Assembly: GCA_018716285.1 (NCBI GenBank)
Contig: DVKD01000054.1
Coordinates: 1 to 56,000 of the forward strand
Source of the DNA: Candidatus Merdivicinus faecavium
GTDB lineage: Bacteria > Bacillota > Clostridia > Oscillospirales > Ruminococcaceae
Length of the DNA: 56,000 bases
Direction: 5' to 3'
Below the pieces are notes generated by a model. It did no database searches, was not told the origin of the DNA, and was given only the letters and a program-made list of their open reading frames with translations. Position numbers and translations under genes: made by a program. This document shows, one piece after another, positions 7,491 to 15,766 of the stretch; positions within the stretch are counted from its first letter, which is position 1; the number at the start of each line of letters is the position of its first letter.

Positions 7491-8333
7491 TTATTGGATG
7501 TGCTGCTGGAGGAACCCGACGGCCTTGCGGATGTCGGCCTCGGGATTGTCGCCGACCTCGCGCTCGATGGTCAGGAAGCCCTTGTAGCCGATCTCGTCGA
7601 GGGCCTTGAGGTAGGCGGGGAAGGGGACGTCGCCCTCGCCCAGCGGCAGCTCGATGAAGGAGGGGCTGGCGAGCATTTCCGATTCAACCAGGCCGTAGAC
7701 GACCTCGGGATCGCGGTAGAAGTTGCGGCGGCCGTCCTTGGCGTGGGTGTGGACGATGTAATCCTTGAGGGTGTAGACCGCCTGGACAGGGTCGTCGCCG
7801 GTGACCATGACGAAGTTCGCGGGGTCGAGGTTTACGGCGACGCCGGTCGAGTGCAGGCCGTCGAGGAACTGCTTGAGGACCGCCGCGGGCTCCGGGCCGG
7901 TCTCAATGGCGAAGTGGGCGTCCAGCGAATCCGCGTACTGGGCGAGCTGGAAGCAGGCCTCCTGCATGATCTTGTAGCGGTCGTGGTTCGGGTCGCCGGG
8001 GACGACGCCGATGTGGGTGGTGACGACGTTGGTTTCGAGCTCCTTGGCCATCTCGAGGATAAGCTTGGAGCGCTCGATGAGGGCGGGGTTCTTCTCCGGG
8101 TCGCCGAAGCCGTGGCCCAGGTCGCCGCAGAGGGCGGAGATGACAAGGCCGTTGTCCTTGACGAGCTTTAAGAAATCCCTGCGCTTCTGGCCGACCAGCG
8201 TTTCCGGGGCCATTTCGCCGCGGGTGGCGTAGACCTGGACGCCTTTGACGCCGAGCTCCGCCGCTTTTTTGACGGCAGATACGGGATCGAGCCGGAAGGA
8301 TTCAAGCAGCACGCCGATGGAAAAAGGGTACAT
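7491..8333 (-). CDS. sugar phosphate isomerase/epimerase (TIM barrel)
   Basis: A 280-aa AP endonuclease 2-like TIM barrel and the first gene of the operon. Metal-site strands seen: [10 protein letters not shown] (Glu), [12 protein letters not shown] (Asp), [10 protein letters not shown] (His) and LTIEREVG (Glu). The start at 8333 has AAAGGAG 8 nt upstream; the extended frame to 8468 runs through the promoter and is not used. It is transcribed from the minus-strand half of the shared divergent promoter (8382-8409). It is only weakly similar to the isomerase at 5429, so the two probably carry out successive steps. Confidence 0.85.
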   Translation of the reverse strand: MYPFSIGVLLESFRLDPVSAVKKAAELGVKGVQVYATRGEMAPETLVGQKRRDFLKLVKDNGLVISALCGDLGHGFGDPEKNPALIERSKLILEMAKELETNVVTTHIGVVPGDPNHDRYKIMQEACFQLAQYADSLDAHFAIETGPEPAAVLKQFLDGLHSTGVAVNLDPANFVMVTGDDPVQAVYTLKDYIVHTHAKDGRRNFYRDPEVVYGLVESEMLASPSFIELPLGEGDVPFPAYLKALDEIGYKGFLTIEREVGDNPEADIRKAVGFLQQHIQ

Positions 8334-8362
8334 ATTCAAAACTCCTTTGCAGAAAAATTTGG

Positions 8363-8391
8363 TTGACGTTTCCACACCTTTATTATATAAT
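8363..8391 (+). promoter_or_regulatory. promoter of the araC-type regulator
   Basis: TTGACG (8363-8368), a 17-bp spacer and TATAAT (8386-8391). Its -10 box overlaps the -10 box of the opposing promoter within the palindrome ATTATATAAT. Confidence 0.8.
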
Positions 8392-8409
8392 AAAGCAGGA
8401 AAATGTAAA
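8382..8409 (-). promoter_or_regulatory. promoter of the sugar-catabolic operon
   Basis: Minus strand: TTTACA (8409-8404), a 16-bp spacer and TATAAT (8387-8382). It overlaps the plus-strand promoter at its -10 box, so polymerase cannot occupy both at once. Confidence 0.75.
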
Positions 8410-8460
8410 GGTATGAAATTGCCGGAAATTGACACGATTTTGCTTTTTGAGAGGTTTTCC

Positions 8461-9276
8461 ATGCCCATTTATAAACAGAATTCATACGAAAATATCCAGT
8501 TCCCCGACCCGGAGCTGCCGGTGATCTTCCACTGCGACACCCTGCGGCGGGAGGACGACTTCATCATGCACTGGCAGGACAGCCCCGAGCTGCTCTACTT
8601 CATCGAAGGGGAGGCCGAGGTCGTCTCGGATATCCAGCGGGAGGTCTGCCGGACGGGGGAGATCGCCTTCATCAACTGCGGGCAGCTCCACACGGTGCGG
8701 CCGCTCACGCCGGTCTGCCGGTACTACTGCCTGATTGCCGAGCGGGAGTTTTTGGAGCAGCAGGGCGTCCCGGCGGGGACGGTCCCGGCAAGGCTGCGGC
8801 TGTCCGACCCGGGCTTAAGCGAGCTTTTTGAGCAGATCATCCGGGAAATGCTCAGCCGCGAGGCTTACTACCGCCCGGCGGTCAAGGCCTGCGTCCTCTC
8901 GCTGACGGCCCAGATTCTGCGCCACTACCCCGAGCAGCGGGAGCTCACCACCCCGGCCCAGGACAAGCGCATCGCGATGGTCAAGGCTGCTGTCCGCTAC
9001 ATCCAGGAGCACTTCGCGGAGGAGCTGGACATCGATAAGATCAGCGCCGCGGCCGGCTTCAGCAAGTACCATTTCTGCCGGGGATTTAAGGAAGTGACCG
9101 GCCGGACGCCGGTCGAATACCTCAATTTCGTCCGGTGCAGCTGCGCGAGAAGGCTCATCCTATCCGGCCGCTGCAACGTGAGCGAGGCCGCCGAACGGTG
9201 CGGCTTTGCAAACCTCTCCTATTTTTCCAGGACCTACCGGCGGTATATGGGGGTGCTCCCGTCGCAGGAAAAATAG
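8461..9276 (+). CDS. AraC-family transcriptional regulator (cupin sensor)
   Basis: A 271-aa regulator. An N-terminal cupin-like sensor ([16 protein letters not shown], then [17 protein letters not shown]) precedes a C-terminal double helix-turn-helix ([20 protein letters not shown], then [20 protein letters not shown]). Divergent from the isomerase/dehydrogenase operon, it is most likely its activator, responding to the operon's sugar substrate. The start at 8461 has GAGAGG 6 nt upstream. It converges on radC with 7 bp between the stops. Confidence 0.9.
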   Translation: MPIYKQNSYENIQFPDPELPVIFHCDTLRREDDFIMHWQDSPELLYFIEGEAEVVSDIQREVCRTGEIAFINCGQLHTVRPLTPVCRYYCLIAEREFLEQQGVPAGTVPARLRLSDPGLSELFEQIIREMLSREAYYRPAVKACVLSLTAQILRHYPEQRELTTPAQDKRIAMVKAAVRYIQEHFAEELDIDKISAAAGFSKYHFCRGFKEVTGRTPVEYLNFVRCSCARRLILSGRCNVSEAAERCGFANLSYFSRTYRRYMGVLPSQEK

Positions 9277-9283
9277 AGGCGGG

Positions 9284-10177
9284 TCAGCGCAGCAGCTCCA
9301 GATCGGACTTGACGCCGAGATACCCCAGCTCCATCAGCGAGACGAACTCCTTGCCGGATACGATAAAATGGTCGAGCAGCTCGATCCCGATCGGCTTTAG
9401 GATCGCATGCAGGTTCTGGGTGACCCGGACGTCCTGCGAGGAGGGGCGCGCCAGCCCGTGCGGGTGGTTGTGGGCGAGGACGATGTTTAAGGCCTTGCAC
9501 TGGAAGACGGTCTCGGCGATCCGGCGGACGTCGAAGGTCGCCTGGCTCAGGCCCCCTTCGGCGATCTGCTCGCAGCGCAGCAGCCTGCAGGCGTTGTCGA
9601 GGCAGAGGAGGAGCACGGTCTCCTCGGTCCGGCCCAGAAATTTCGGGATGAGGAATTGCCCGATCTTCTCGCTGCTGTCGAGGAGTCCTGCCGCCGGGGC
9701 GAGCTGTTCGATATAGCGGCGGGAAACCTGCGGAATCATCCGGAACAGGATGGCTGCATTGGCGGTCATGCCCGGGACTACGAGCAGCTGCTCGTAGTCT
9801 GCCCGAAACACCTGGGAAAAGGATCCGAAGCGCTCGATCAGCCGGTGGGCGAGCGCGTTGGCCCCCTCGCCGGGCAGGCCGAAGATGAGCAGCAGCTCGA
9901 GGATGGTGTGGTCCGGGAAATGGTCCATCCCTTCCTGCAGAAACCGCATTTTGAGCCGGTCGCGGTGCCCCTCGTCCGGGGACTGCGGCGGTTTTGGCGC
10001 AGCGCCCGCTTCGTCTGCCTCCTTCTGTTCAGGAGGATCGGGTTTCGCCGGAACGGCCGGCGCTTTTGCCGGGGGCAGGTTTTCCATCAGGAAGTTTTCC
10101 AGCTCGAATTCCTCGATGGAAAGCTGCGGGTAAACCGGCTCCGGCGTGTATTTTTTGCGGGATGGTTTCTTTGGCAT
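9284..10177 (-). CDS. radC: RadC-family (JAMM/MPN) protein
   Basis: A 297-aa member of the RadC/UPF0758 family. A basic, proline-rich N-terminal extension (about 75 aa) is followed by a helix-hairpin-helix segment (LLLIFGLPGEGANALAHRLI, then PGMTANAAILFRMI). A C-terminal MPN/JAMM domain has the metal motif HNHPHG, then SSQDVRVTQNL. Despite its name, a DNA repair role for RadC is disputed and its true function is unsettled. The start at 10177 follows GAAGGGA. The promoter is at 10253-10280. Confidence 0.88.
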   Translation of the reverse strand: MPKKPSRKKYTPEPVYPQLSIEEFELENFLMENLPPAKAPAVPAKPDPPEQKEADEAGAAPKPPQSPDEGHRDRLKMRFLQEGMDHFPDHTILELLLIFGLPGEGANALAHRLIERFGSFSQVFRADYEQLLVVPGMTANAAILFRMIPQVSRRYIEQLAPAAGLLDSSEKIGQFLIPKFLGRTEETVLLLCLDNACRLLRCEQIAEGGLSQATFDVRRIAETVFQCKALNIVLAHNHPHGLARPSSQDVRVTQNLHAILKPIGIELLDHFIVSGKEFVSLMELGYLGVKSDLELLR

Positions 10178-10252
10178 GCGACGGAGTCCCTTCTTTAATA
10201 AATATCGCAAATAGCATCGAATGTCCGCCTTCCGCGGATATCTCTTTTATCA

Positions 10253-10280
10253 GTATATCATAAAATGAACAATCTGCAAA
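10253..10280 (-). promoter_or_regulatory. putative radC promoter
   Basis: Minus strand: TTGCAG (10280-10275), a 16-bp spacer and TATACT (10258-10253). Confidence 0.6.
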
Positions 10281-10387
10281 CAACAACTTTTTTGCCGGGA
10301 TAACGGTAGAAATCGGAGGCGTTTTGTAGTATAATGAGGGGGATACACCGGCGGAAGCCGGATCTCAACACGTTAGGAGCCTTTCAT

Positions 10388-11536
10388 TTGGAAATCTATC
10401 TCGATAACTGCGCGACCACCCGGGTCTGCCCGGAGGCGGCGGAGGCCTGCATGAAAGCGATGACCGCCGATTACGGCAACCCTTCCTCCCTTCACAAAAA
10501 GGGGATGGAGGCGGAGGCGCTTGTCACCGCAGCCCGCCGCCAGGCCGCCAGGATGCTCGGCTGCGAGCCGGACTGCATCACCTTTACCGGCGGCGCCACC
10601 GAGAGCAACAATCTTGCGATCCTCGGGGCCGCCGCGGCCTATCCCCGCGCGGGGAAGACGGTGGTCACCACCGCTGTCGAGCATCCTTCCGTCGCCCGCA
10701 CCGTCGACGCGCTGGAGGAGCGCGGCTACACTGTCAAACGGATCTCCCCCCGGCCAGATGGAAACTTCGACCCGCAGGATTTCCTCGACGCGGTCGATGC
10801 GGACACCTTCCTCCTCTCCATGATGCTCGTCAACAACGAAGTCGGGACGGTCCTGCCGGTCGAGACGGTGGCGCCGGCCCTCAAACAGCGCTTCCCCCGG
10901 CTGCTCATCCATGTCGACGCGGTCCAGGGGTTTGCCAAATACCCCTTAAACCTCAAGCGGCTGGAAATCGACCTGCTTTCCTTCAGCGGGCACAAGCTCT
11001 ACGCCCCCAAGGGGGTCGGCGGGCTGTATGTCCGCAAGGGGGTGCGCTTAAAGCCGGTCCTCTACGGAGGCGGGCAGGAAAAGGGGCTCCGCTCCGGCAC
11101 CCAGCCGGTCGAGCTGATCGCCGCGATGGGGGCGGCCCTCGCCCTCTGCGAGAAAAACCGCGCCGCCTGGCAGGCGCATTACGCCGCCCTGAACGCCCGG
11201 CTGAGGGAGGGGCTTGCCCGTCTCGACCGGATGCCGGTCAACTCCCCGGAAAACAGCGCGCCGCACCTTTTGAACCTCTCGGTTCTCGGCGTGCCGTCCG
11301 AGATTATGCTGCATTTTCTGGAATCCAAGGGAATTTCGGTCTCGAGCGGTTCGGCCTGCGCCAAGGGAGAAAAGAGCGCGGTTCTCGCCGCCTACGGGCT
11401 GCCCGACGAGCGGATCCGCTCCGCTCTGCGGGTCAGTTTTTCCCGCGAAACCACCCCGGAGGAGATCGACGCGCTGCTCGCAGCCCTCGCCGAAGGCGCC
11501 GCCCGCTTCCGCAAAATGACGGGCGCGGGCGCGTGA
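10388..11536 (+). CDS. cysteine desulfurase (NifS/NifZ-like)
   Basis: A 382-aa PLP enzyme that removes sulfur from cysteine as an enzyme-bound persulfide. Visible features: YLDNCATT at the N-terminus, TGGATESNNLAI, the PLP lysine in LLSFSGHKLYAPKG, and the catalytic Cys in VSSGSACAKGEKS. The start is TTG 10388, preceded by TAGGAG; a TATAAT -10 box lies at 10330-10335. The next gene is thiI, as in the Bacillus nifZ-thiI pair, so it most likely feeds sulfur for tRNA 4-thiouridine. Its stop codon lies within the first unit of the 148-bp tandem repeat. Confidence 0.92.
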   Translation: MEIYLDNCATTRVCPEAAEACMKAMTADYGNPSSLHKKGMEAEALVTAARRQAARMLGCEPDCITFTGGATESNNLAILGAAAAYPRAGKTVVTTAVEHPSVARTVDALEERGYTVKRISPRPDGNFDPQDFLDAVDADTFLLSMMLVNNEVGTVLPVETVAPALKQRFPRLLIHVDAVQGFAKYPLNLKRLEIDLLSFSGHKLYAPKGVGGLYVRKGVRLKPVLYGGGQEKGLRSGTQPVELIAAMGAALALCEKNRAAWQAHYAALNARLREGLARLDRMPVNSPENSAPHLLNLSVLGVPSEIMLHFLESKGISVSSGSACAKGEKSAVLAAYGLPDERIRSALRVSFSRETTPEEIDALLAALAEGAARFRKMTGAGA

Positions 11537-12022
11537 CCGCGCTGGACAATGACGCCGCGGGCGCGTGACCGCGCCGGGACAATGACGCCGCGGCGTTTCT
11601 GCCCCGCGACAGATTCGCGAACGTTTTGACAGGCAAAACGTTTTCGATTGGGGTTTCCCGCGTCGGCGGCCTTTCCTCGCGTGACCGCGCTGGACAATGA
11701 CGCCGCGGGCGCGTGACCGCGCCGGAACAATGACGACGCGGCGTTTCTGCCCCGCGACAGATTCGCGAACGTTTTGACAGGCAAAACGTTTTCGATTGGG
11801 GTTCCCCGCGTCGGCGGTCTTTCCTCGCGTGACCGCGCTGGACAATGACGCCGCGGGCGCGTGACCGCGCCGGGACAATGACGACGCGGCGTTTCTGCCC
11901 CGCGTCAGACTCATGAACGTTTTGATAAACAAAACGTTTTCGATTGAGGTTCCCCGCATGTTTTTGGGGGAGGTTCCCCGCTTCGGCGCTTTTTCCGCGC
12001 GTGAGCGCTCTGGCGCTGCTTT
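11531..12022 (+). repeat. 148-bp tandem repeat array, about 3.2 units
   Basis: Units begin at 11531, 11679 and 11827 (period exactly 148 bp). A degenerate fourth start lies at 11999, after a 24-bp expansion. Each unit holds two copies of a 33-bp GCGTGACCGCGC...CCGCGG element, then a perfect inverted repeat AACGTTTTG-N5-CAAAACGTT (11620-11642 in unit 1). In unit 3 the 5-nt loop changed from ACAGG to ATAAA while both arms stayed intact. It fills the 523-bp gap between the desulfurase and thiI. No gene is supported here. Confidence 0.9.
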
Positions 12023-12059
12023 TTCTTCAAAAAATATCCGGTTTCAGAAAGGATTTGCC

Positions 12060-13235
12060 ATGAACGAACTGATTTTGATCAAATACGGCGAGATCGCCCT
12101 CAAGGGGCTCAACAAAAACGCCTTTGAGGACGTCCTGCTCAAAAATATCCGCTGGAGGCTGCGGGAGCTGGGGCAGTTTAAGCTGCGCCGGGCGCAGTCG
12201 ACCGTCTACCTCGAGCCGGCCGAGCCGGAGGCCTTTGATTTTGACGAAGCACTCGACCGGCTGACCAAGATTTTCGGCATCGCCTCGCTCTCCCGCGCCC
12301 TGGTCGTGGAAAAGAGCATGGACGCTGTCCTCGCCGAGATCTGCGGCTACCTGGACGCCCAGCTCCGGGCCGCGCGGACCTTCAAGGTCGAGACCCGCCG
12401 CTCGGACAAGCGCTTCCCCTTAAAATCCCCCGAGATTTCGGCCCAGGCGGGCGGCGCCATCCTCTCCCATTACCCCCATCTGAAGGTCGACGTCCACAAC
12501 CCCGATCTTGTCGTCAACGTCGAGATCCGGGATTTCGGCGCCTACATCCACGCCGGCAGCATCCCCGGCGCAGGCGGGATGCCGGTCTCCTCGAGCGGCA
12601 GGGCGATGATCCTCATCTCGGGCGGGCTGGACAGCCCGGTCGCCGCCTATATGATGGCCAAGCGCGGCCTCGCGCTGGACGCCATCCACTTCGTCAGCCC
12701 GCCGTACACCAGCGACCGCGCCCTCCAGAAGGTCGAGACCCTCTGCGAGAAGCTCGTCCCCTATACCGGCAGCATCAGGTTCCACTGCGTCCCCTTTACC
12801 GAAATTCAGGAGGCGATCAAGGAGCACTGCCCCGAGGAGCTCTTTACCGTCATCATGCGCCGGATGATGATGAAGGTCGCCGAAAAGGTCGCCCGCAAGC
12901 GGGAGATCAACGCCCTTGTCACCGGCGAGAGCCTCGCGCAGGTCGCGAGCCAGACCCTCGACGCCCTCTACTGCACCGACAATTCGACCGACCTCGTCGT
13001 ACTGCGCCCCCTCATCGGGATGGACAAGACCGAGATCATCAGGATTGCCTACCAGATCGACACCTACGAAACCTCCATCCTCCCGTATGAGGACTGCTGC
13101 ACCGTCTTTACCCCCCGCCATCCCCGCACCCGCCCGAAGCTTTACTTTGTCGAGCAGGCCGAACAGGGCTTCGACTTTGCCCCGCTGATCGAGGAAGCGG
13201 TGCAGAATACCGTCTGCAAGACCATCACGCTGTAA
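12060..13235 (+). CDS. thiI: tRNA 4-thiouridine sulfurtransferase ThiI
   Basis: A 391-aa enzyme that adenylates and thiolates U8 of tRNA; in some organisms it also serves thiazole synthesis. An N-terminal ferredoxin-like region (ILIKYGEIALKGLNKNAFED) and THUMP domain precede the PP-loop ATPase motif ILISGGLDSPVAAYMM. The sulfur-handling Cys region is YEDCCTVFTPRHPRT. No C-terminal rhodanese domain is present, so it should accept persulfide directly from the neighbouring cysteine desulfurase. The start at 12060 has AGAAAGGA upstream; the frame extending into the repeat is not used. Confidence 0.95.
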   Translation: MNELILIKYGEIALKGLNKNAFEDVLLKNIRWRLRELGQFKLRRAQSTVYLEPAEPEAFDFDEALDRLTKIFGIASLSRALVVEKSMDAVLAEICGYLDAQLRAARTFKVETRRSDKRFPLKSPEISAQAGGAILSHYPHLKVDVHNPDLVVNVEIRDFGAYIHAGSIPGAGGMPVSSSGRAMILISGGLDSPVAAYMMAKRGLALDAIHFVSPPYTSDRALQKVETLCEKLVPYTGSIRFHCVPFTEIQEAIKEHCPEELFTVIMRRMMMKVAEKVARKREINALVTGESLAQVASQTLDALYCTDNSTDLVVLRPLIGMDKTEIIRIAYQIDTYETSILPYEDCCTVFTPRHPRTRPKLYFVEQAEQGFDFAPLIEEAVQNTVCKTITL

Positions 13236-13249
13236 GGGAAGGACGCTTT

Positions 13250-13627
13250 ATGAAAATACTCGCGCAGATTGCGCTGATCTTCGGCGTCTGCCTGATAGGG
13301 GAGGGGATCGCCCGCTTCCTGCCGCTGCCCGGCAGCGTCGTCAGCATGGTCCTGCTTTTCCTGCTGCTCCTCTGCCGGGTGGTCAAGCCCGCCCAGGTCG
13401 AGGGGACTGCCGATTTCCTGCTCCGGAACATGGCCTTTTTCTTTATCCCGGCCGGAGTGGCTGTGATGGAGAGCGCCGGGCTGCTTTGGGAGAATCTCCT
13501 GCCTTTTCTGGCGGTCTGCCTGATTACCCTGGTCGTTACGTTTGCTGCGACGGCCCTTGCCGTCCGCTTCGCCATCTGGCTGCAGGGCCGGCTCTTTGCG
13601 GGGAAGGGAGGGGTGAAGCGTGATTGA
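13250..13627 (+). CDS. lrgA: LrgA/CidA-family holin-like membrane protein
   Basis: A 125-aa polytopic membrane protein with four hydrophobic segments and the family motif FLPLPGSVVSMVLLFLLLL. LrgA/CidA proteins work with LrgB partners; they have been linked to control of murein hydrolases and, in plants and some bacteria, to export of small metabolites such as pyruvate or glycolate. It is 14 bp after thiI and overlaps lrgB by 8 bp, so the pair is translationally coupled. Confidence 0.88.
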   Translation: MKILAQIALIFGVCLIGEGIARFLPLPGSVVSMVLLFLLLLCRVVKPAQVEGTADFLLRNMAFFFIPAGVAVMESAGLLWENLLPFLAVCLITLVVTFAATALAVRFAIWLQGRLFAGKGGVKRD

Positions 13628-14297
13628 GTGGCTTTCCTCCCCGCTTTTTGGGGTAGCGGTCAGCATCCTCGCCTACGGGGCGGGGTACTGGCTTCAGCAG
13701 AAGCTCCGCTCCCCGGCGGCCAACCCGCTGCTGATCGCCATCATACTGGTCATCGCCTTTCTCCAGCTGACCGGCATCCCGCTCGAGTCCTATGAGGCCG
13801 GCGGCGGCTTTATCGAGATGTTTTTGGCCCCCGCGACCGCCTGTCTCGCCCTCTCCATTTACCGGCAGCTGCCGGTCTTGAAGAAAAACCTCTTCCCGGT
13901 CCTGTTCGGGTCGGCGGTCGGGTCGGCGGTTTCGATGGGGAGCGTCGCGCTGCTCTGCCATCTGTTCCGGCTCGACGATGTGATGACAGCCTCGCTGCTG
14001 CCCAAATCGGTGACGACACCCATCGCCATCGGCATCGCGGAACAGCTGGGAGGGTCCACCCCCGTCACGGTGGCGGCGGTCATCCTGACGGGCATCGCCG
14101 GGGCGATGCTCTGCCCGCTCTTCATCCGATGGTTCCACATTAAGGAGCCGGTGGCGGCCGGCCTCGCGATCGGGGTCAGCTCCCATGCGGTCGGCACCTC
14201 CCGGGCGGTGCAGCTCGGGGAGATCGAGGGGGCGATGAGCGGCCTTGCCATCGGCACTGCGGGCCTTGTGACCGTCTTATTCTCCGTTTTCCTATAA
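13620..14297 (+). CDS. lrgB: LrgB-family membrane protein
   Basis: A 225-aa protein with six or more membrane segments and LrgB signatures (LLPKSVTTPIAIGIAEQLGG near the middle, SSHAVGTSRAVQLGEIEGAM near the C-terminus). Partner of LrgA; the GTG start lies inside the end of lrgA. The downstream genes encode cell-envelope proteins (sortase, SpoIID), which fits a role at the envelope. The exact transported solute is unknown. Confidence 0.9.
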   Translation: MIEWLSSPLFGVAVSILAYGAGYWLQQKLRSPAANPLLIAIILVIAFLQLTGIPLESYEAGGGFIEMFLAPATACLALSIYRQLPVLKKNLFPVLFGSAVGSAVSMGSVALLCHLFRLDDVMTASLLPKSVTTPIAIGIAEQLGGSTPVTVAAVILTGIAGAMLCPLFIRWFHIKEPVAAGLAIGVSSHAVGTSRAVQLGEIEGAMSGLAIGTAGLVTVLFSVFL

Positions 14298-14318
14298 TTG
14301 CCTAAAAGGAGGCGTATT

Positions 14319-15743
14319 ATGGCCCTTTCCCACACACAGGAGGAACAGCTTCTGCACACCATCCGGCTGCTGGCCGCCAAGCGGATGCGGATCGCCGCGG
14401 CCGAGATCGGCACCGGCGGGACCTTCGCCCAGACCCTGAGCGCGGCGCCCGGCGGAGCGGCTCGGGTGTTCCGCTGCGGGCTGGTTCTGTTCGACACGGA
14501 CGGCATGACCCGGCTCGCGGGAGTCCGGCCCGCCCTCTGCCGCAAATTCGGCACCGATTCCCGGGAATCCGCCGTCGCCCTCGCGATGGCGGTGATGAAA
14601 AAGGATAAAGCATCCATCGGCGTCGGCGTTTCCGGGCCGGCGGACGCTTCGGGACCGATCTGGACCGCCGTCGCCGTCCAGGATAAGCGCGGCTGCCGCA
14701 TTGCCGTCAGCGAGATCCGCCCCGTGCAGGGCGAAGATCCGCAGGCGCTGCGGGAGGACGCTTCCGCGGTGATTTTAAGCCTTATCAACGGTTATTTTGC
14801 GGGGGAGCCGCGCGTCCTCGCAGCCTTCCAGCCGGCCAAGCGCTGGAAGGCCTGCTACCGCACCCCCTTTCCTCTGCGGCTGCTCCAGTTTTTCCTCCCC
14901 TGGCGGGGGGATACGGCGAGCGACGTCATCGTCAAGGTTCTGCTCATCGCGGCCATTGCCGCGGGCGCCTGGGCGGTGGGCCAGCTTTCGGGCGATATGA
15001 TCCAGACCCACGAGAGCACCCTCGTCCTTGAGCGGGCGGTCGAGACGATGGAGCAGGAGCCGACCGAGGAGCAGGTGAGCAGCCTGCCGGAGGGGTACCT
15101 TGAGAAATTCGCGGCCGCCTATGAGGTCAACAGCGAGATCGTCGGATGGCTTTCCATCCCGAACACCAACATCAATCTTCCCGTCCTCCAGCACGACGAC
15201 AACGACTATTACCTCAACCACAATTTTGAGGGGGAGTACGACCCGAACGGCGTTCCCTTCATGGACTTCCGCAACAACGTGCGGGAGCTCGACAACAACA
15301 CCCTCATTTACGGACACAACTGGGAGTCCGGGCTGATGTTCCACAGTCTGCTGGAATATATGGATGTGGAATTCTATAAGGAAAACCCGGTCATCACCTT
15401 TGACACCGTCTATGAGGAGAGCCAGTGGAAGGTGATCGCCTGCTTTGACGCCATCACCGACCGGGAGATCGGGGAGGTCTTCGATTACGTAAACTACGTC
15501 CGCACCGATAACCCGGAGCGGATCCAGTGGTACCTCGACGAGGTCACCTCCCGCAGCTATTTTACGACGACGGTCGACGTCACCCTCGACGACCCGCTGC
15601 TCACCATCCAGACCTGCGCCAACGACCGCTATAACCGCAAAATCTGTCTCGTTGCCCGCAAGGTGCGGCCGGGGGAGAGCGTTGAGGTCGACGTCTCCGG
15701 CGCAGCCGAAAATACCGACCGGGTCACGCCGGTCATCTATTGA
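14319..15743 (+). CDS. class B sortase with N-terminal degenerate CinA/PncC-like domain
   Basis: A 474-aa two-part protein. Residues 20-160 align by eye with the CinA C-terminal (nicotinamide-nucleotide amidase PncC) fold: AAAEIGTGGTFAQTL corresponds to AESCTGG, then GVGVSGPAD to the GIAGP loop. The catalytic Ser of AESCTGG is replaced by Ile, so this domain is probably inactive. A membrane segment (204-222) follows, then a sortase B domain with His333 (YGHNW), Cys433 (LTIQTCAND) and Arg440 (YNRKICLVAR). The membrane segment would place the CinA-like part in the cytoplasm and the sortase outside. AAAGGAGG precedes ATG 14319. No LPxTG- or NPxTG-type substrate is evident nearby. Confidence 0.82.
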   Translation: MALSHTQEEQLLHTIRLLAAKRMRIAAAEIGTGGTFAQTLSAAPGGAARVFRCGLVLFDTDGMTRLAGVRPALCRKFGTDSRESAVALAMAVMKKDKASIGVGVSGPADASGPIWTAVAVQDKRGCRIAVSEIRPVQGEDPQALREDASAVILSLINGYFAGEPRVLAAFQPAKRWKACYRTPFPLRLLQFFLPWRGDTASDVIVKVLLIAAIAAGAWAVGQLSGDMIQTHESTLVLERAVETMEQEPTEEQVSSLPEGYLEKFAAAYEVNSEIVGWLSIPNTNINLPVLQHDDNDYYLNHNFEGEYDPNGVPFMDFRNNVRELDNNTLIYGHNWESGLMFHSLLEYMDVEFYKENPVITFDTVYEESQWKVIACFDAITDREIGEVFDYVNYVRTDNPERIQWYLDEVTSRSYFTTTVDVTLDDPLLTIQTCANDRYNRKICLVARKVRPGESVEVDVSGAAENTDRVTPVIY

Positions 15744-15766
15744 CCTGAGAAAGGATGCTGTCACCC

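Noticed and set aside
11531-12022. Tandem repeats considered as a CRISPR array
   Set aside because: Units are identical along their whole 148-bp length with no unique spacers, and no cas genes are nearby.
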